A DNA stretch of 64,000 nt, taken from Atkinsonella hypoxylon (lineage: Eukaryota > Ascomycota > Sordariomycetes > Hypocreales > Clavicipitaceae). Position 1 is the stretch's first letter; the number at the start of each line of letters is the position of its first letter. Of this stretch, positions 22,813 through 33,782 are shown one piece after another. The translations under genes were made by a program, and so were the position numbers. Below the pieces are notes generated by a model. That model saw nothing but the letters and a program-made list of their open reading frames with translations. It was not told where the DNA came from and did not search any database. The stretch is from the NCBI GenBank assembly GCA_000729835.1, contig JFHB01000045.1, positions 62,001 through 126,000 of the forward strand, written 5' to 3'.

Positions 22813-23451
22813 GGTGATGGAGAATGGCTGGCCAGCTGGTAGGGAGATGAAAAGGCAAACCAAAGAGAGATATGTCGGATGAAGAGCGTTGATGTTTGTG
22901 CCCAAAGCGGCCGTGTTATTGAGAAATGGCGAGAAAGTCACAGTGGGTGGCTCCAGCGCCTCCGCAGCCGGCAGCTCGGCGGCCGTCGGTTCCAGTGGGG
23001 GGTTCCAGTGGGGGGTTCCAGTGCTGCTGCCAGCTGGTCCGTGGGGCATGTTTACAACCTAAAACTTTAAACATTCTTCCAGAGTACCTTTATTATGTCA
23101 ACAATTTGCTAGCTCAGCACAACCACATCATGATATTGTCGCCTCTCAAGGCGGGATTTCCAAGCTTTAGGTATACCTGTGACCAAACATCAACGTGCAC
23201 GATACTAAAAAGTGTGCTGCAAACTGAAATTTGACTGTACAAAATTGTGGTTTGTTATATAGACCAACGCCTCAGTGGTAGAAGTCGAAACTACCATATG
23301 TAATGACCGTTGGCGCCGAAGCATCTTAACCAGCTAGGTTGCAAAATCAAGCTCGGGTCTCGCAGGCATTGCGGTTAAATCACCTCGTATTCAAGATTCA
23401 TGTCACGGGTCCTATGCATCTAGTCAAACTACAACTCACCCAAACACCCCA
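22813..23451. other. Intergenic spacer
   Basis: This 639 bp separates the TPR start from the Dal5-like stop. It contains a small direct repeat (TTCCAGTGGGGGG) near 22990-23015. A weakly tRNA-like stretch at about 23262-23400 was examined and rejected. No gene is supported. Confidence 0.5.
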
Positions 23452-25284
23452 CTAATACACATATCTGAACAGCGGGATCTCCTTATCCGTCAAGTCGGTC
23501 AAGTTCACCATGACGCCATGCCTGGCTTCGTCAAAGGCAGCCACCTCCTCTGCGCTAACCAGTCGGTCACGTCGTCGATTCTCCCATGTTAGGTAGAATC
23601 GCATCACCCAGCACATGACGAATCCGATAAGTTAGTTCGATAGTTGCGGATCAAGATTCGAAAAAGGTGTGCTTTGCGCTCAAGACGTACCATGGCATTC
23701 ACTGTAGTTTTCTTGGTAAAGCCGCCGAAGTTGCCAGACATTAAAGACATAAGCAGGGGGAAATTGGCAGCAAAGGCGACAGACAGCACTGTCCCCACGA
23801 AGCGCGTCCACTTCTGGTCTTCTGGGACGTACCGCACCATGGCGGCTCCAGAGACAGAAATGGCAATATTGAGCGCCATGAAGTACGTTCTCGAATTGCG
23901 GAAGTACGAGCTACCGCCTGTGGCAACGAGCACGAGTACAAACTGCAGAAGAAAGATCACTGCGCCGAGGAGAAGAGTCTCGAAAGTACCGAAACCAAAG
24001 CCTTGAATAACGATGCTAGAGAACTGAACGTGCGCTTGATAAGTATATGTTATAATACAGATATCCTCACGAAACTCGTAGCAGTCATTGTATGACCCAG
24101 GGGAAAAAAAAACTCACACTTGTCACAGCGCCATTGGGGATATTCAACGCAAGCTGCACAACGACAAGCAACCAGCTTTTCACGTCCAACAAGGCCTCTC
24201 GGACCTGTCCCCATTTGATCTTATCGTTTTTTATTCCTGTCATGTTCTCTTTGACTCTGACAATGGCCTTCTTGCGATCCTCGGCGCTCAGAAATCTCGC
24301 CTTCATGGGCGAATCCGGCAGGAGGAAGTAAAGCACTAGGGACCAGGAGATGGTGCAGGCACCAAGGATGACAAAGACTGCTTTCCAGGGTTTGATGCCG
24401 CGGATGTGCCCAATGGCATAGGCGAGCAGGCTGCCGAAGATTCCTGCAATGGTGTTGCCCAGAAACCAAGCAGCGTGGCGAAGCGGCTGCTCAGAGCGCC
24501 TATACCACATGGCGACGATGATGGTCAAGCCGGGTGCGATGGCAGACTCGGACATGCCCAAGAAAAAGCGGTTCGCGAGGAGGCCGCTTCCATTGTAGCA
24601 CGTTGCTGTGAGAATGAGGACGGTTCCCCAGACGAAGCTTTGGGACTCAGATTAACTAGTCTTGGCTGAAAGACAGAGTTATTATGATCATTATAATCAT
24701 TTCTTCTAGTGCCATCCTCGACGACTGCAGGTTCTTGGTTATGGGGGGAGAGAAACGTACATTGAGACACAAATTACTTTTCCGACCTTCCAGCGCACCA
24801 TAAACATGGCGACAGGGTACGATGCGACGAGGTAGCCCAAGTAGTAAATGGACCCGGCCCACGAGTACTCCGAGCCAGTGAGATGCAAGTCTTTTCTGAT
24901 GCCCATGATTGCTGTGGCGCCGAGAGAGGCCTTGTCGAGGAACTGGAAGAGGTACGAGAGCGCCATGACAGGAAGCAGCCTACATGGTTGTAAAGCATCA
25001 ATATCTCATTCGGAAACACAACCAAAGTAGCAAGCATCTCATCCACGCTTGGAAAACAGTCTGAAAGGAGGTGGTAATCATTGAACTCTGCAAAGACGTT
25101 TTACGCAAATTTGGAAAAAAAAAAGGGGGGGGAGGGGGAGACCGCACCGTCGATCAATCTTCCTCAATAACCGCTTGTCTTCCTCGGGACTAAGCGCCTC
25201 ATTGAGGCTCTCGTCAATTTTGACGTCCTCACACCGCGCAACACTGGTATCCCACTCGATGTCTCTTTTCTCCAGTGCTGCCAT
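23452..25284 (-). CDS. Dal5-like MFS anion permease with truncated C-terminal region
   Basis: On the minus strand, exons 25284-25148, 24979-24761, 24637-24118 and 24023-23691 join in phase and read as the allantoate permease family: LLPVMALSYLFQFLDKASLG in TM1, GSIYYLGYLVASYP, NRFFLGMSESAIAPG (family motif), LNIPNGAVTSFSSIVIQGFG and GGFTKKTTVNAM. Relatives then have about 45 more residues with TM11. Here a GTACGT donor is followed almost at once by FVMCWVMRFYLTWENRRR in the final frame, with no acceptor before it. The only usable AG (at 23582-23581) gives a last exon 23580-23452 and a 445-aa protein lacking that membrane region. The simplest reading is a deletion spanning the end of an intron and part of an exon. 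The family imports allantoate, ureidosuccinate, nicotinate or peptides. Function may be lost. Confidence 0.75.
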
Positions 25285-27360
25285 ATCTCGCCGGCCGCTT
25301 TTCTATTCAGCTGCGGCAAGAGACGAAGGAAGGAATAATGTCTGATGGCAAAGGGTGCCGAAGTGGAAGCAGAGCAGGGAGCAGAGGCGTGCCTTCCTGA
25401 TTCAGGTCAATGGTGTGCGACACCAAGACACAAAATGGACACTGACGGAGCAAAGTCTTACGCAGCCTTCAGGACAAGCCAATCCCACGAATATCAATCG
25501 ATATCGAGGCACCGCTGCCTATTTGTACTCGGTCAACCCGCAGGTAGCAAAATCACCATTGGATCCATGCTCTGTTTTGGGCGCTGTGGGCGGCAGCCCT
25601 CATGATGTACTACAAATATCAAGTCAACGCATCGCGATACTGTCCAAATTTATTTTTTCTTTCTTTCTTTCTTTTGTTTCTTTTTCCACGGAAAAAAAGT
25701 GAGATTAGCACTACCACCGCCTCCCGATGCAGGCCAGACGGCATAATCTCCGGCCGTGCTGTATCTTCAATAATGCTAATTTACCTGCGACGCAACGCGT
25801 GGGTTGAACAGTGCCCACGGCGCGTATGCTCTCGTGTGGGTGAGGGCAACCAGTTGCATCTCCTGCGGCAGCAGTCTATAACAATTCGATCGAACATCAA
25901 TCAGTACGAGACCCGTATGCTAGCCGAATTTTCCGGCTTCATAGGCGCAGGGAAAGCAGCGAACTCCTTCAGAGAAATAATGAATATACTTCCGTTATAT
26001 TGCAATATTCTATCAAAAGTGCATAAAACGCCTGAATTAAGTTCCTATAGTATCTTCTCTCTTCTCCTCTCTCTATAGGATTAACGACTCTACTAGACGC
26101 TCTTATTATATAGAGGCAAAGCCGCAAGCTGCGCTCCCTACGCCTTCCCTGCTGCTTTGTACTTGACGCAATTGACGCAAATCGCAGTCATGTCACTCTG
26201 ATTCCTCGATAACCAAATTGATACAGAGTGGGGACTGCACAGCCCTGCTGGGATACCGCAAGGGCGATAACGACGCATATGCCACCGCCAAGTGATTTTG
26301 AAATATGGCTACTTCTGCTTGGTGATTGCTGTGTGATGTTTTTTCCAAGCCCAGTTGGCAAGAAAATGCAGCATCCGTCTGGTAGAGACCATTCATCAGC
26401 ACAGAGTATGTCACATCGTTGTTGCCGTATTGCCAGCAGTCGCTAGTCGCAGCCAGAGCAGGTACATATAACATATAGGGTTTGGTTCCGCCCAGTTTGT
26501 ACTTGCAACCCCCCACCATCGAGATACGGGACTGCTCGTCGCTTCCCGTACCCAACGGCAACGGGCCGGGAATTTGTGTGTTTTGGCGTCCTTTAGTCCC
26601 GTTGAGGATTAGATCGGGCATGACACCTCATGCATAATCGTCCGCACCAGATCAGAATAGACACCGATCTCGCGGCCGTCAGTACGCCGGCTTGCGAATC
26701 TGTGAGCACACGATATGCAGCCTGCAATACATTCAGCAGACTCCACATACACTCAAAGAGATTGAGGGACAGAATGATAGCGACGACGTCGCTTATCAGG
26801 CTTTTTGCTGACCGTCAGTTAGTTAGCAAGCACGCCAGAGGGGCTGCGGGTGAGGGTGAGGGGCTGATCTGAACCAGACCAGCCTGGTGGACGTTTGAGT
26901 TATTTTTGGTTGTTTATCGTTTGGTCTAGTTCGGTTCCTCGAATTCTTCAAAGAATTACCCTACCAGTGTCTTATGAGGCCGGGAGCAATTCGCAAAGGC
27001 AAGCGCAAGCGCTGGTTCTATTTTGCTTCCGTTCCGACAATCTCGGACTCTCTGCCTCAGCAAAACAGCAGCTTTCTTCTGTACCCAGTTACACTCTTTC
27101 AGCTTCGTGCGGCTGAATCGTACCACCTAACAGCAAATTGACTCAATCCTGACAAGATCTATACTTGCACTTCTCGCAAGTCCTTTGGTGAACCGAGCGA
27201 TGCAGATATATCCAGTGACCCTGGCGCAAAATGTCGGTTTGAGAAGATGGATCTCTGTTTGGAGTCAGTGAGGGTTGTGACTGGTATACCAATGGCATGC
27301 GCTTGCCGTGGAGTAGGTAGTTAGCACCGTGCTTGATTCCGCTCGTTCCGCGTACCTCAT
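25285..27360. other. Gene-poor spacer (2.1 kb), partly AT-rich
   Basis: No gene is supported. A pyrimidine-rich run lies near 25650-25690 and a markedly AT-rich stretch at about 25970-26115. A 142-codon frame on the minus strand at 26193-26621 has no recognisable features. Confidence 0.5.
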
Positions 27361-28836
27361 TCATATCGCGAGTGAAAGCAAATCAATTCTGCCTGCCGGA
27401 CCTTGTTGCACAAACATATGCGACCCATCAGGAGATAGCCCAACCACATCAGCGTGCTTGCAGCTCAGCACAGCCGCTCGAATTTGAAAGGCCCTCCTCA
27501 GAATAGCCCTCTCCCGCCCCCCGTTCGCCGACAGCGCAAACTTTGTAACTGTGACAGTCTGCCCACGCGGGATGATAGTGCTGCTGACCTCCACCCTCGT
27601 GAAAATACCAGACTCCTTATCGTGCGATACATGCGCCTTTCCGGGCGGCAGAACACCAACCTGCCACTTCTGTGACAAGGTCAACTGGGACGAAAAGACA
27701 GCTACGATCTGTCCCAGCCGCGCGTTGACAATACAAGTCTTTCCGGGGCCGCTGTAGTCCGGGAATGAGACGAGCCATTCATCCGCAGCCGGGAAGTGAA
27801 AGCCCGCTGCGAACTTGACGTTCTGTGACGCGCTATTGAATTTGGATGAACAGGCCAGGTTAGTCGATCGGACAATCCTGCCGGACTCTTCGATGCTGTA
27901 GACGCAGACGGAGACGCTCGGCGCTGCGTCCTTGACCTGCTTCGTTGGGCCCGCGCACGCAATGATATGCTTGCTATCGGGCGCGAACCTTATGCCCACG
28001 CTCTGCCACACAGCCGGCTTCGTGAACGGCACTTTCCACGCGTCGCTCCCTTCCCCTTCAAGCGAGAATATCTTGAAGTAACCAGTCCCATCCGTGGCAC
28101 CACCAGAGTGGCACAAAACAACCATGGTATTGTCGGGCGAAAAATGAGGCTTATTCCCGTCTGTGGGGGACAGAGGAAATTCCGTCTTGACCCATCCTGA
28201 CTCGGTATCCATGATGAGCAGTCGTCTCTGGTTCTTTCGAGAGGCGATGGCGCAGAGCAGGCTTCCGTCAGGCGACGGCCTGAAGCCCTCTCCGAAACAA
28301 AGAGGCTCCTCACTGCCCTGAACCAGCTGCGAAGAGTTGCCGTGCAGTTCCCATAGGAGCGAGTCCCGCAGTGCATCGTATACCTGAAGGGTGGCGCTCG
28401 TTGCCAGTACCAGTCTGAGCTGTTGCGATGTAGAGCGGAAGCAGCGTGTTCTCAGAATATGTTGGCCGGGGGCTAAGCTTGGGGCAATGCTGGAGGTGCG
28501 GCTTGGGGTTCCGCTCCATTTTTTACTCGCATATCTGGAACTGCAAATGTGAGCATGTGTGGGATGCGGGACTATATTGACGCATCGAGACACGTTGGAA
28601 TGGTACCTTTGCGATGGCCTCCCAGCTTGTATTGTGAGATCGCTGGCAGACAGGTCCCTGCCTGTGGTGTCTCGCCCGGTCCCCTGGGATGGCCTCTTGT
28701 CGTCACTGTACGATATGAATGGCCGTTGCTCACTTATGCGGTCTCGGGTATCGTTGTCTGTGGTGGCGGATTCATAGGGCGGCGGCAGGTCGGATGGTGT
28801 TGCGGCCGACTTTTCAGCATCTGGGCCGCTTATCAT
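27361..28836 (-). CDS. WD40-like beta-propeller protein, unknown role
   Basis: An open frame of 491 residues reads through on the minus strand. A possible 66-nt in-frame intron (28606-28541, donor GTACCA, CAG acceptor) would remove 22 residues that look non-coding (from RYHSNVS onward) and leave 469. The N-terminal ~90 residues are polar and include a PPPY motif at 18-21 (LPPPYESA), a potential WW-domain ligand. The rest shows repeated propeller-blade phrases: LRLVLATSATLQVYDA, RPSPDGSLLCAIASR, FSPDNTMVVLCHSGG, FAPDSKHIIACAG and GLSPDGSHMFVQQ. These fit a WD40 or similar seven-bladed scaffold. No signal peptide or catalytic motif is visible. It may bind a ubiquitin ligase through PPPY, which is inference only. 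Confidence 0.75.
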   Translation of the reverse strand: MISGPDAEKSAATPSDLPPPYESATTDNDTRDRISEQRPFISYSDDKRPSQGTGRDTTGRDLSASDLTIQAGRPSQRYHSNVSRCVNIVPHPTHAHICSSRYASKKWSGTPSRTSSIAPSLAPGQHILRTRCFRSTSQQLRLVLATSATLQVYDALRDSLLWELHGNSSQLVQGSEEPLCFGEGFRPSPDGSLLCAIASRKNQRRLLIMDTESGWVKTEFPLSPTDGNKPHFSPDNTMVVLCHSGGATDGTGYFKIFSLEGEGSDAWKVPFTKPAVWQSVGIRFAPDSKHIIACAGPTKQVKDAAPSVSVCVYSIEESGRIVRSTNLACSSKFNSASQNVKFAAGFHFPAADEWLVSFPDYSGPGKTCIVNARLGQIVAVFSSQLTLSQKWQVGVLPPGKAHVSHDKESGIFTRVEVSSTIIPRGQTVTVTKFALSANGGRERAILRRAFQIRAAVLSCKHADVVGLSPDGSHMFVQQGPAGRIDLLSLAI

Positions 28837-29284
28837 GCTGGTGTTGCCTGTGTAGCTATGGTTTCGGTTTCCTGGGTGCTTGGAGCATATAGGAAGAGCA
28901 GTCCGGTTGTCATATACAGAATGTGCATAGCTGTTTCAATGTAGGCTGTTTGAATAGCCAGCTGTCATCAACGGCTTGGCGGCCGTGACTCTCACTAGCG
29001 ATGGCGAAGTCAAAGGCTGCACAAGCAGGGGACATTCAGGTACCTACCTACCTAGGTAGTTAACATATTAACTCTAAGTACCTACTGTCAGATCCCCACT
29101 TTTATGCTAAAACTTACCTGCCTCCCCTAGGTACATAGGTACATAGATGCCTATCTCCTAGATAGACCAGTGTAACTATGTCATAAAATGGAATTTCTAT
29201 CTGGAATAAGCAATAGTTATTATACTTGTGCCTAGGTTATGTAACACTATTAGTTCATATAAATCACAATTGTGTTATCGCGCT
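28837..29284. other. Spacer with CCTAGGTA motifs
   Basis: This 448 bp spacer has several overlapping TACCTA/CCTAGGTA words at about 29040-29150, a motif also seen at 44.58 kb. No gene is seen. Confidence 0.5.
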
Positions 29285-30769
29285 TTACAATTGTAAATGC
29301 TCCACCTTCACATTATCAAACACAGCCTCAGTCCGGAACACCCTCACGCCGTCCATGCCGCTCGAGAAGGTCCCGTCCGAGACGTGGATCTGCGCGCACG
29401 TAGAATCGCCCGCGTACACACTGATGCCATTCCTCTTGGCCTGGACTCTCACCTCGTACGTCTTGCCAGGCCGTATATCGGCCTTCGCCACTGCAAGCTG
29501 CGTCCACGAACCAGCCAAGACCTTCCCCAGCACAAGTCTCCCGCTTGTCCCAATGCCAGCATAGTATCCGTCGAACGCATACGCGCCGACGCTGGGCCTC
29601 GACGCCCTGAATACAAGGCCCGCATCCCCGCGGTTGGAAGTCGGTATGGTGACGTCTGCTGAGAAATTCAGATCACTGAAGTTGGTGTTGAGAAGGGCTT
29701 TCCCGCCTGCGGAATAACTTGCTCTGAGGACGTTGGTGCTTGGGTCCCAGTCGCCACCGTACACAGTCCAGCCAATCATGTTGCCGTCGTTGAAGTTGTC
29801 GTGAACGAGCATTTTCACTGGTTGTATGGTGCCGTCTCTGTTGAAGACGAGTCTGTCATACGCGAGATGGCGGTCGTTTGGGCCGACAGTGTCGCCTAGT
29901 GGGTGGCGATGATATACAATATAGTAGGTGTCTGTGTTGGGAACGTGAATGACACCGTTGTGTCCTGATCCTGTGGCTACGGCTGTATCCTGCTGCAGGA
30001 TCTTGGCGAGCCGCTTGAAGGGTCCTATTGGAGACGAAGACATGGCGTAGGAGACGGCGTAGTCGGGGCCTCCCCAGCCGCCTTCGCTCCAAAAGAGGTA
30101 GTAGGTGCCGTTGCGCTTGATCATCTGGATGCCCTCAACGTAGTTTTCCGGCGTAATCTCCTTGAATACAGTGCCGTCGTCAAAAGCACCGAGGCTTTTC
30201 ATGTCCTCGTTCAACTTGGCCACGTTGGCGTGGCTATGGCCGCCGTAGTAGATGTAGGCTTGGCCGTCGTCATCGAGAAAGACATCCTGGTCAATGGGCT
30301 GCGCGCCGTTGTGGTATTTCCCGATGAGCGGTGCGCCGATGGCGTCTTTGTAAGGTCCTTGGGGGCGGTCCGCGATGCCGATGCCGATGCCGCCGAGCTC
30401 AGAGTCGGACTGGATGTCATTGGCGCCAAAGTAGAGGTAGTATTTGCCGTTGCGTGAAGTCGGGGCTGGTGCCCAGACAGCGCGCTTTGCCCACTTGAAG
30501 TCGGAGGTGACGAGGATGTTGGGGTGCTTTGTCCAGTGAACCAGATCGGGCGATGAGAAGGCGTCAAGGTACGTCTGCTCGTCATAGGCGTAAGAAGAGG
30601 TCGGGTAGACCCAGTACTCATTGTTGTAGAATTCATTGTCTGGGTCAGCATAGAAGCCGTCTACGAAGGGGTTGCCGGCTTCAGAGGTGGCAAAGTCGGG
30701 TGTGTGAGCGGTGCTGAGGATGGGCGAAAGCCCTGCAACGAGAAAGGGATAGTATGTGGATAACATCAT
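29285..30769 (-). CDS. Secreted GH43 glycoside hydrolase (arabinofuranosidase/xylosidase type) with C-terminal sandwich domain
   Basis: A single exon encodes 494 residues. Residues 1-21 (hydrophobic core PFLVAGLSPIL, then STAH) form a signal peptide, so the enzyme is secreted. The catalytic five-bladed propeller spans about 30-330. Its three acids can be placed: the base D42 in FYADPD, the pKa-modulating Asp in QPIDQDVF (D160), and the general acid E212 in NYVEGIQM. SGHNGVIH near 265 is also typical. A beta-sandwich of about 150 residues follows (FNDGNMIGWTVYGGDW to VFDNVKVEHLQL), like the concanavalin-type or CBM66-like modules on some GH43 enzymes. The substrate is probably an arabinose- or xylose-containing plant polymer; the subfamily is not resolved. 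Intact. Confidence 0.9.
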   Translation of the reverse strand: MMLSTYYPFLVAGLSPILSTAHTPDFATSEAGNPFVDGFYADPDNEFYNNEYWVYPTSSYAYDEQTYLDAFSSPDLVHWTKHPNILVTSDFKWAKRAVWAPAPTSRNGKYYLYFGANDIQSDSELGGIGIGIADRPQGPYKDAIGAPLIGKYHNGAQPIDQDVFLDDDGQAYIYYGGHSHANVAKLNEDMKSLGAFDDGTVFKEITPENYVEGIQMIKRNGTYYLFWSEGGWGGPDYAVSYAMSSSPIGPFKRLAKILQQDTAVATGSGHNGVIHVPNTDTYYIVYHRHPLGDTVGPNDRHLAYDRLVFNRDGTIQPVKMLVHDNFNDGNMIGWTVYGGDWDPSTNVLRASYSAGGKALLNTNFSDLNFSADVTIPTSNRGDAGLVFRASRPSVGAYAFDGYYAGIGTSGRLVLGKVLAGSWTQLAVAKADIRPGKTYEVRVQAKRNGISVYAGDSTCAQIHVSDGTFSSGMDGVRVFRTEAVFDNVKVEHLQL

Positions 30770-32753
30770 GAGAATGTTTGATGTCGGAATTCATGGAGCA
30801 TGGCATGTGATGCTTGACGGTTTGATGGTCATGGACGGACGTGATGTGCAATCATCCCCCCTCGTTTAGGACTCAATATCATGTGGACAGCGAGATCAGG
30901 TTCAAGGTTGCATCGAATTGTATCCGTTTCGGCCCGTCTGGGGTGGAATTGAAAGTTGGGGGTTTAAGTTAAGTTGCACCATGACCATGTACTTCCAGCT
31001 CACGTCAGAGGGTTGTAAGACGTGCGATGTTCCTCTTTATAACTTAGACTGTTCTTAGTACCTCTTAGATTATAGTACAACTTAGTATTACAGGAGATAT
31101 ACTATTTACAGCGATAACTTTAATTAGACCGAGCTCTGTCGCCTTTGTACCTAGAGCCTTATCGTCCCCAAGAGGATTGCTTACAGCCCTAGGGATTCTC
31201 TACAATCTAAAATGGCATGTTTTATCGTCATCAATCAATCAATATATCTCCGTTCTTTACGCCTGATTTTTGATCAATTATCTTTAATGCCCACCCCACG
31301 ACTACCAGACAGACAGACAGACCGACTGATGATACATTGCGTTGTTCGATGCGTTTATTGAGATGGCAAAGTGACAGCAGCTGTTTGGGAGAAATGAATT
31401 TTACAAGGCATCTAAAAGTGGCAGGCAAGTTTTGGTTGGGAAGTGACTTAATTAGGCTAGATCCAGTCTTGGTCTGCGCGGCATCTGCTGATGCTCGGAA
31501 GGAATTTCCAGATTTGTACGGAGTATTACATAGGTACCTAGGTACCTTGGGAACAGTAAGAAGTACCTCTGCATTCAAGACGTGGGCGGTGGTATATCTT
31601 CCGTTCTATATTTAGTTGCTGCTGTAACTGCTCCGTACGTTCGTACGTTCAAAAAAAAATAAAAAATAAAAATAAAGAAACGTTTGCCGTGCGCTTATTG
31701 ATCACTCGGCTCCGACGTTGAGGCTCGGTTCAAAGCACCGTACTACCACGTCGTGTCCTCTTAATAAGTCACGCCCAATTGTGACAACCAACATCTTTTT
31801 CGCTAGTGGCGCCCATGTGCAAGTGCTCAACTGCTCATTCGGGTTTATTAGGGGTTCAATTCAGGCTGATTGAAGTTTTGCGTGCTTCACCCAGGAGTTA
31901 TGACTGTCCCCTCGCCACTCAAAGTTTCGAAGATCTCTCACAAAGAGGGGTAGCGCGAGTCATGACGTAATTGATCGCGCCACTTTCTTTTGCATTTTCT
32001 CCAATCTATAAAATGAGTGGAAAAATTCGTCTTGATCCCTGTTGAATCTAAATGACTAGTTAATTCAATCACAAGTCATTCTCTCCTTGATTATTGCACC
32101 TAAGCGCAGCACAATCGTGTGACAGTAGTCCTTACGTTGATCACGCGGAGGAGGTCCCCACTACCCACCCCTCTTAGTGTCATCATGGCATGGAGCTTCT
32201 CTTGCTCCCTTGTTCCACTGCTCCTACATATTACTTTTGCTCCTCTTTGCCAGATTGCTATAGTCCTCCAGAGAGATATCGAGATCATCACTCCTGCTCT
32301 TTTTCACCGCTGTGCATGTCCCATGGCAACGAGACTGGTCGACGAATGTTCTTTCTAGGGGCGGCGGCAGGGACAATGCAAGTGTTTCTGAATCACTTGG
32401 AAAACTTTGACAAAATGTTAGGGTTGAAGAGTCGAGATTATGTACAGACAGCTGATCATTTGAAGCCGTTGCTTGAAACCCTGTGTCAAGTCCAAGTCGT
32501 GCTCAGCACAAGCGTTTGCTGGCGATGACAAAAGTCAAGCGTGGCAACTAATTGAGCCTCATGTCAGTGTTCAGTACGTATGTGTACGTGCCTCAGGTTG
32601 GGAATTAGAGTCCATGCACCGGAGCCAACTGAACAATGCACGACGAGTGAGTCTGTTTCTCCTTTTCCAACACTGAGTCTATATTTCCTTTTCTTCCTCT
32701 TGCTTCTCGTTCGACTTGCGTCCAACCCATAGTCCAAGCGCCTACTTTCAATC
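30770..32753. other. Gene-poor spacer (2.0 kb) with AT-rich part
   Basis: About 31015-31240 is rich in TpA steps and looks like decayed repeat or RIP-affected DNA. A poly-A/AAAAT tract lies at about 31649-31680. Pyrimidine-rich DNA near 32690 leads into the next gene. No gene is supported. Confidence 0.5.
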
Positions 32754-33200
32754 ATGTTCAAACTCACGCTCAAGTGGCATCGGTCGCTCGGCCTCCAAGT
32801 ACAAACCTCATCGTGGTACAAGGCTCGTTTGAAAGAGGAGTTGGCAGAGCGGCGCGCTGCGCGCTCTCTTATTCATCAATTGAGCGAGACGGCTGACGTA
32901 TTCTACATTCTCGGCAGGGCACAATGCGACTGTCATCCCCTGGGAAGGTTCCCCACGTTTCATCTTCTCAAGCATCCGCCAGTCTATGGCTACATGGTTC
33001 TCAAGTATACTTCGAGGTGGCTCTTTTTCCAAACGGCCGCCTTCATGTCTGGTTCGACCGGGTATCGACAGGTCAGAGAAGTGGTGAATCCTGCGCGGGA
33101 CTCCAAAATCCTTGAAGTCGCTTCCCGGCATCCAGTTGACCTCAACACCTTCGAGACGACGTGTCACGTATTGCGACGCATTTGGCCACTCTTCCCATGA
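32754..33200 (+). CDS. Small conserved fungal protein, 148 aa
   Basis: The frame encodes 148 residues starting MFKLTLKWHRSLGLQVQTSS. It has a basic amphipathic start, a helical middle (RLKEELAERRAARSLIHQLS) and a Tyr/Trp-rich centre (VYGYMVLKYTSRWLFFQTAA). The C-terminus (REVVNPARDSKILEVASRH, then RRIWPLFP) resembles small unnamed proteins I have seen in other filamentous ascomycetes. No signal peptide, metal site or enzyme motif is visible. A Cys-Asp-Cys near residue 59 is notable. Function unknown. The coding call rests on the conserved look of the C-terminal half; an upstream exon is possible. Confidence 0.65.
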   Translation: MFKLTLKWHRSLGLQVQTSSWYKARLKEELAERRAARSLIHQLSETADVFYILGRAQCDCHPLGRFPTFHLLKHPPVYGYMVLKYTSRWLFFQTAAFMSGSTGYRQVREVVNPARDSKILEVASRHPVDLNTFETTCHVLRRIWPLFP

Positions 33201-33782
33201 CAAACAACGACAACCTTCATGACAATATGCTATTCTCCGGTGGTGAGGACTGTCACGGCACGGATAGGAGCTGTTTCGGACCTGCAAGTTGGCATGCTGT
33301 CAATACAGGTGAAGTCCTAGCAGACGCGCCGCGGACCGGGTTTGGAGACGTTGAGCCGATGTGGCTTTCTCGGTCAGCGGGTTAGTTGGCTGAGGCGTCG
33401 GTGTAAAATGTACCAGGGTCAAACGGCGACATCTTAACAAGTGAATCAAACGAAGATGGCATTGTGAATCTTGCCGATCCGAGTTGTTGGCTGATGCGTC
33501 GGTGCAAAATGTACCAGGGTCAAACGGCGACGTCTTAACAAGTGAATCAAACGAAGACGGCATTATGAATCTTGCCGTTCCATATTTTGTTGAGCATCAG
33601 ATCTCAGTTATCAATTCTCTTCGTGGCGCCGCTTATATCAATCTTTATGTGCTATACATGTATTTCACTTTCCGGTAACTAGGCATATTTTGATCATCAC
33701 ATTACGCATACCATCTCAACGACCCTCAAGAACAGGCAGCACAAAATAAACAAAATTTGCGAAACTTCCCAAGATAATTCTG
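33201..33782. other. Intergenic spacer containing a 101-bp tandem duplication
   Basis: Apart from the tandem duplication described separately, this 582 bp shows only the upstream region of the kinase-HAD-PRTase gene. Confidence 0.5.
33385..33583. repeat. Direct tandem duplication, about 2 x 101 bp
   Basis: Copy 1 starts at 33385 and copy 2 at 33486, both with GTTGGCTGA. They share long blocks such as AATGTACCAGGGTCAAACGG. Over the ~91-base core I count five mismatches, four of them transitions. The copies diverge at their 3' ends. Neither has an obvious coding role. Confidence 0.92.

Noticed and set aside
23262..23400. tRNA-like stretch (CTCAGTGGTAGA and a weak T-loop-like segment)
   Set aside because: A box-A-like word is present, but no acceptor stem or convincing T-arm pairs, so I do not call a tRNA or tRNA pseudogene.
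26193..26621. 142-codon minus-strand frame
   Set aside because: No recognisable motif, poor start context and mixed composition in a decayed spacer; not enough to call a gene.
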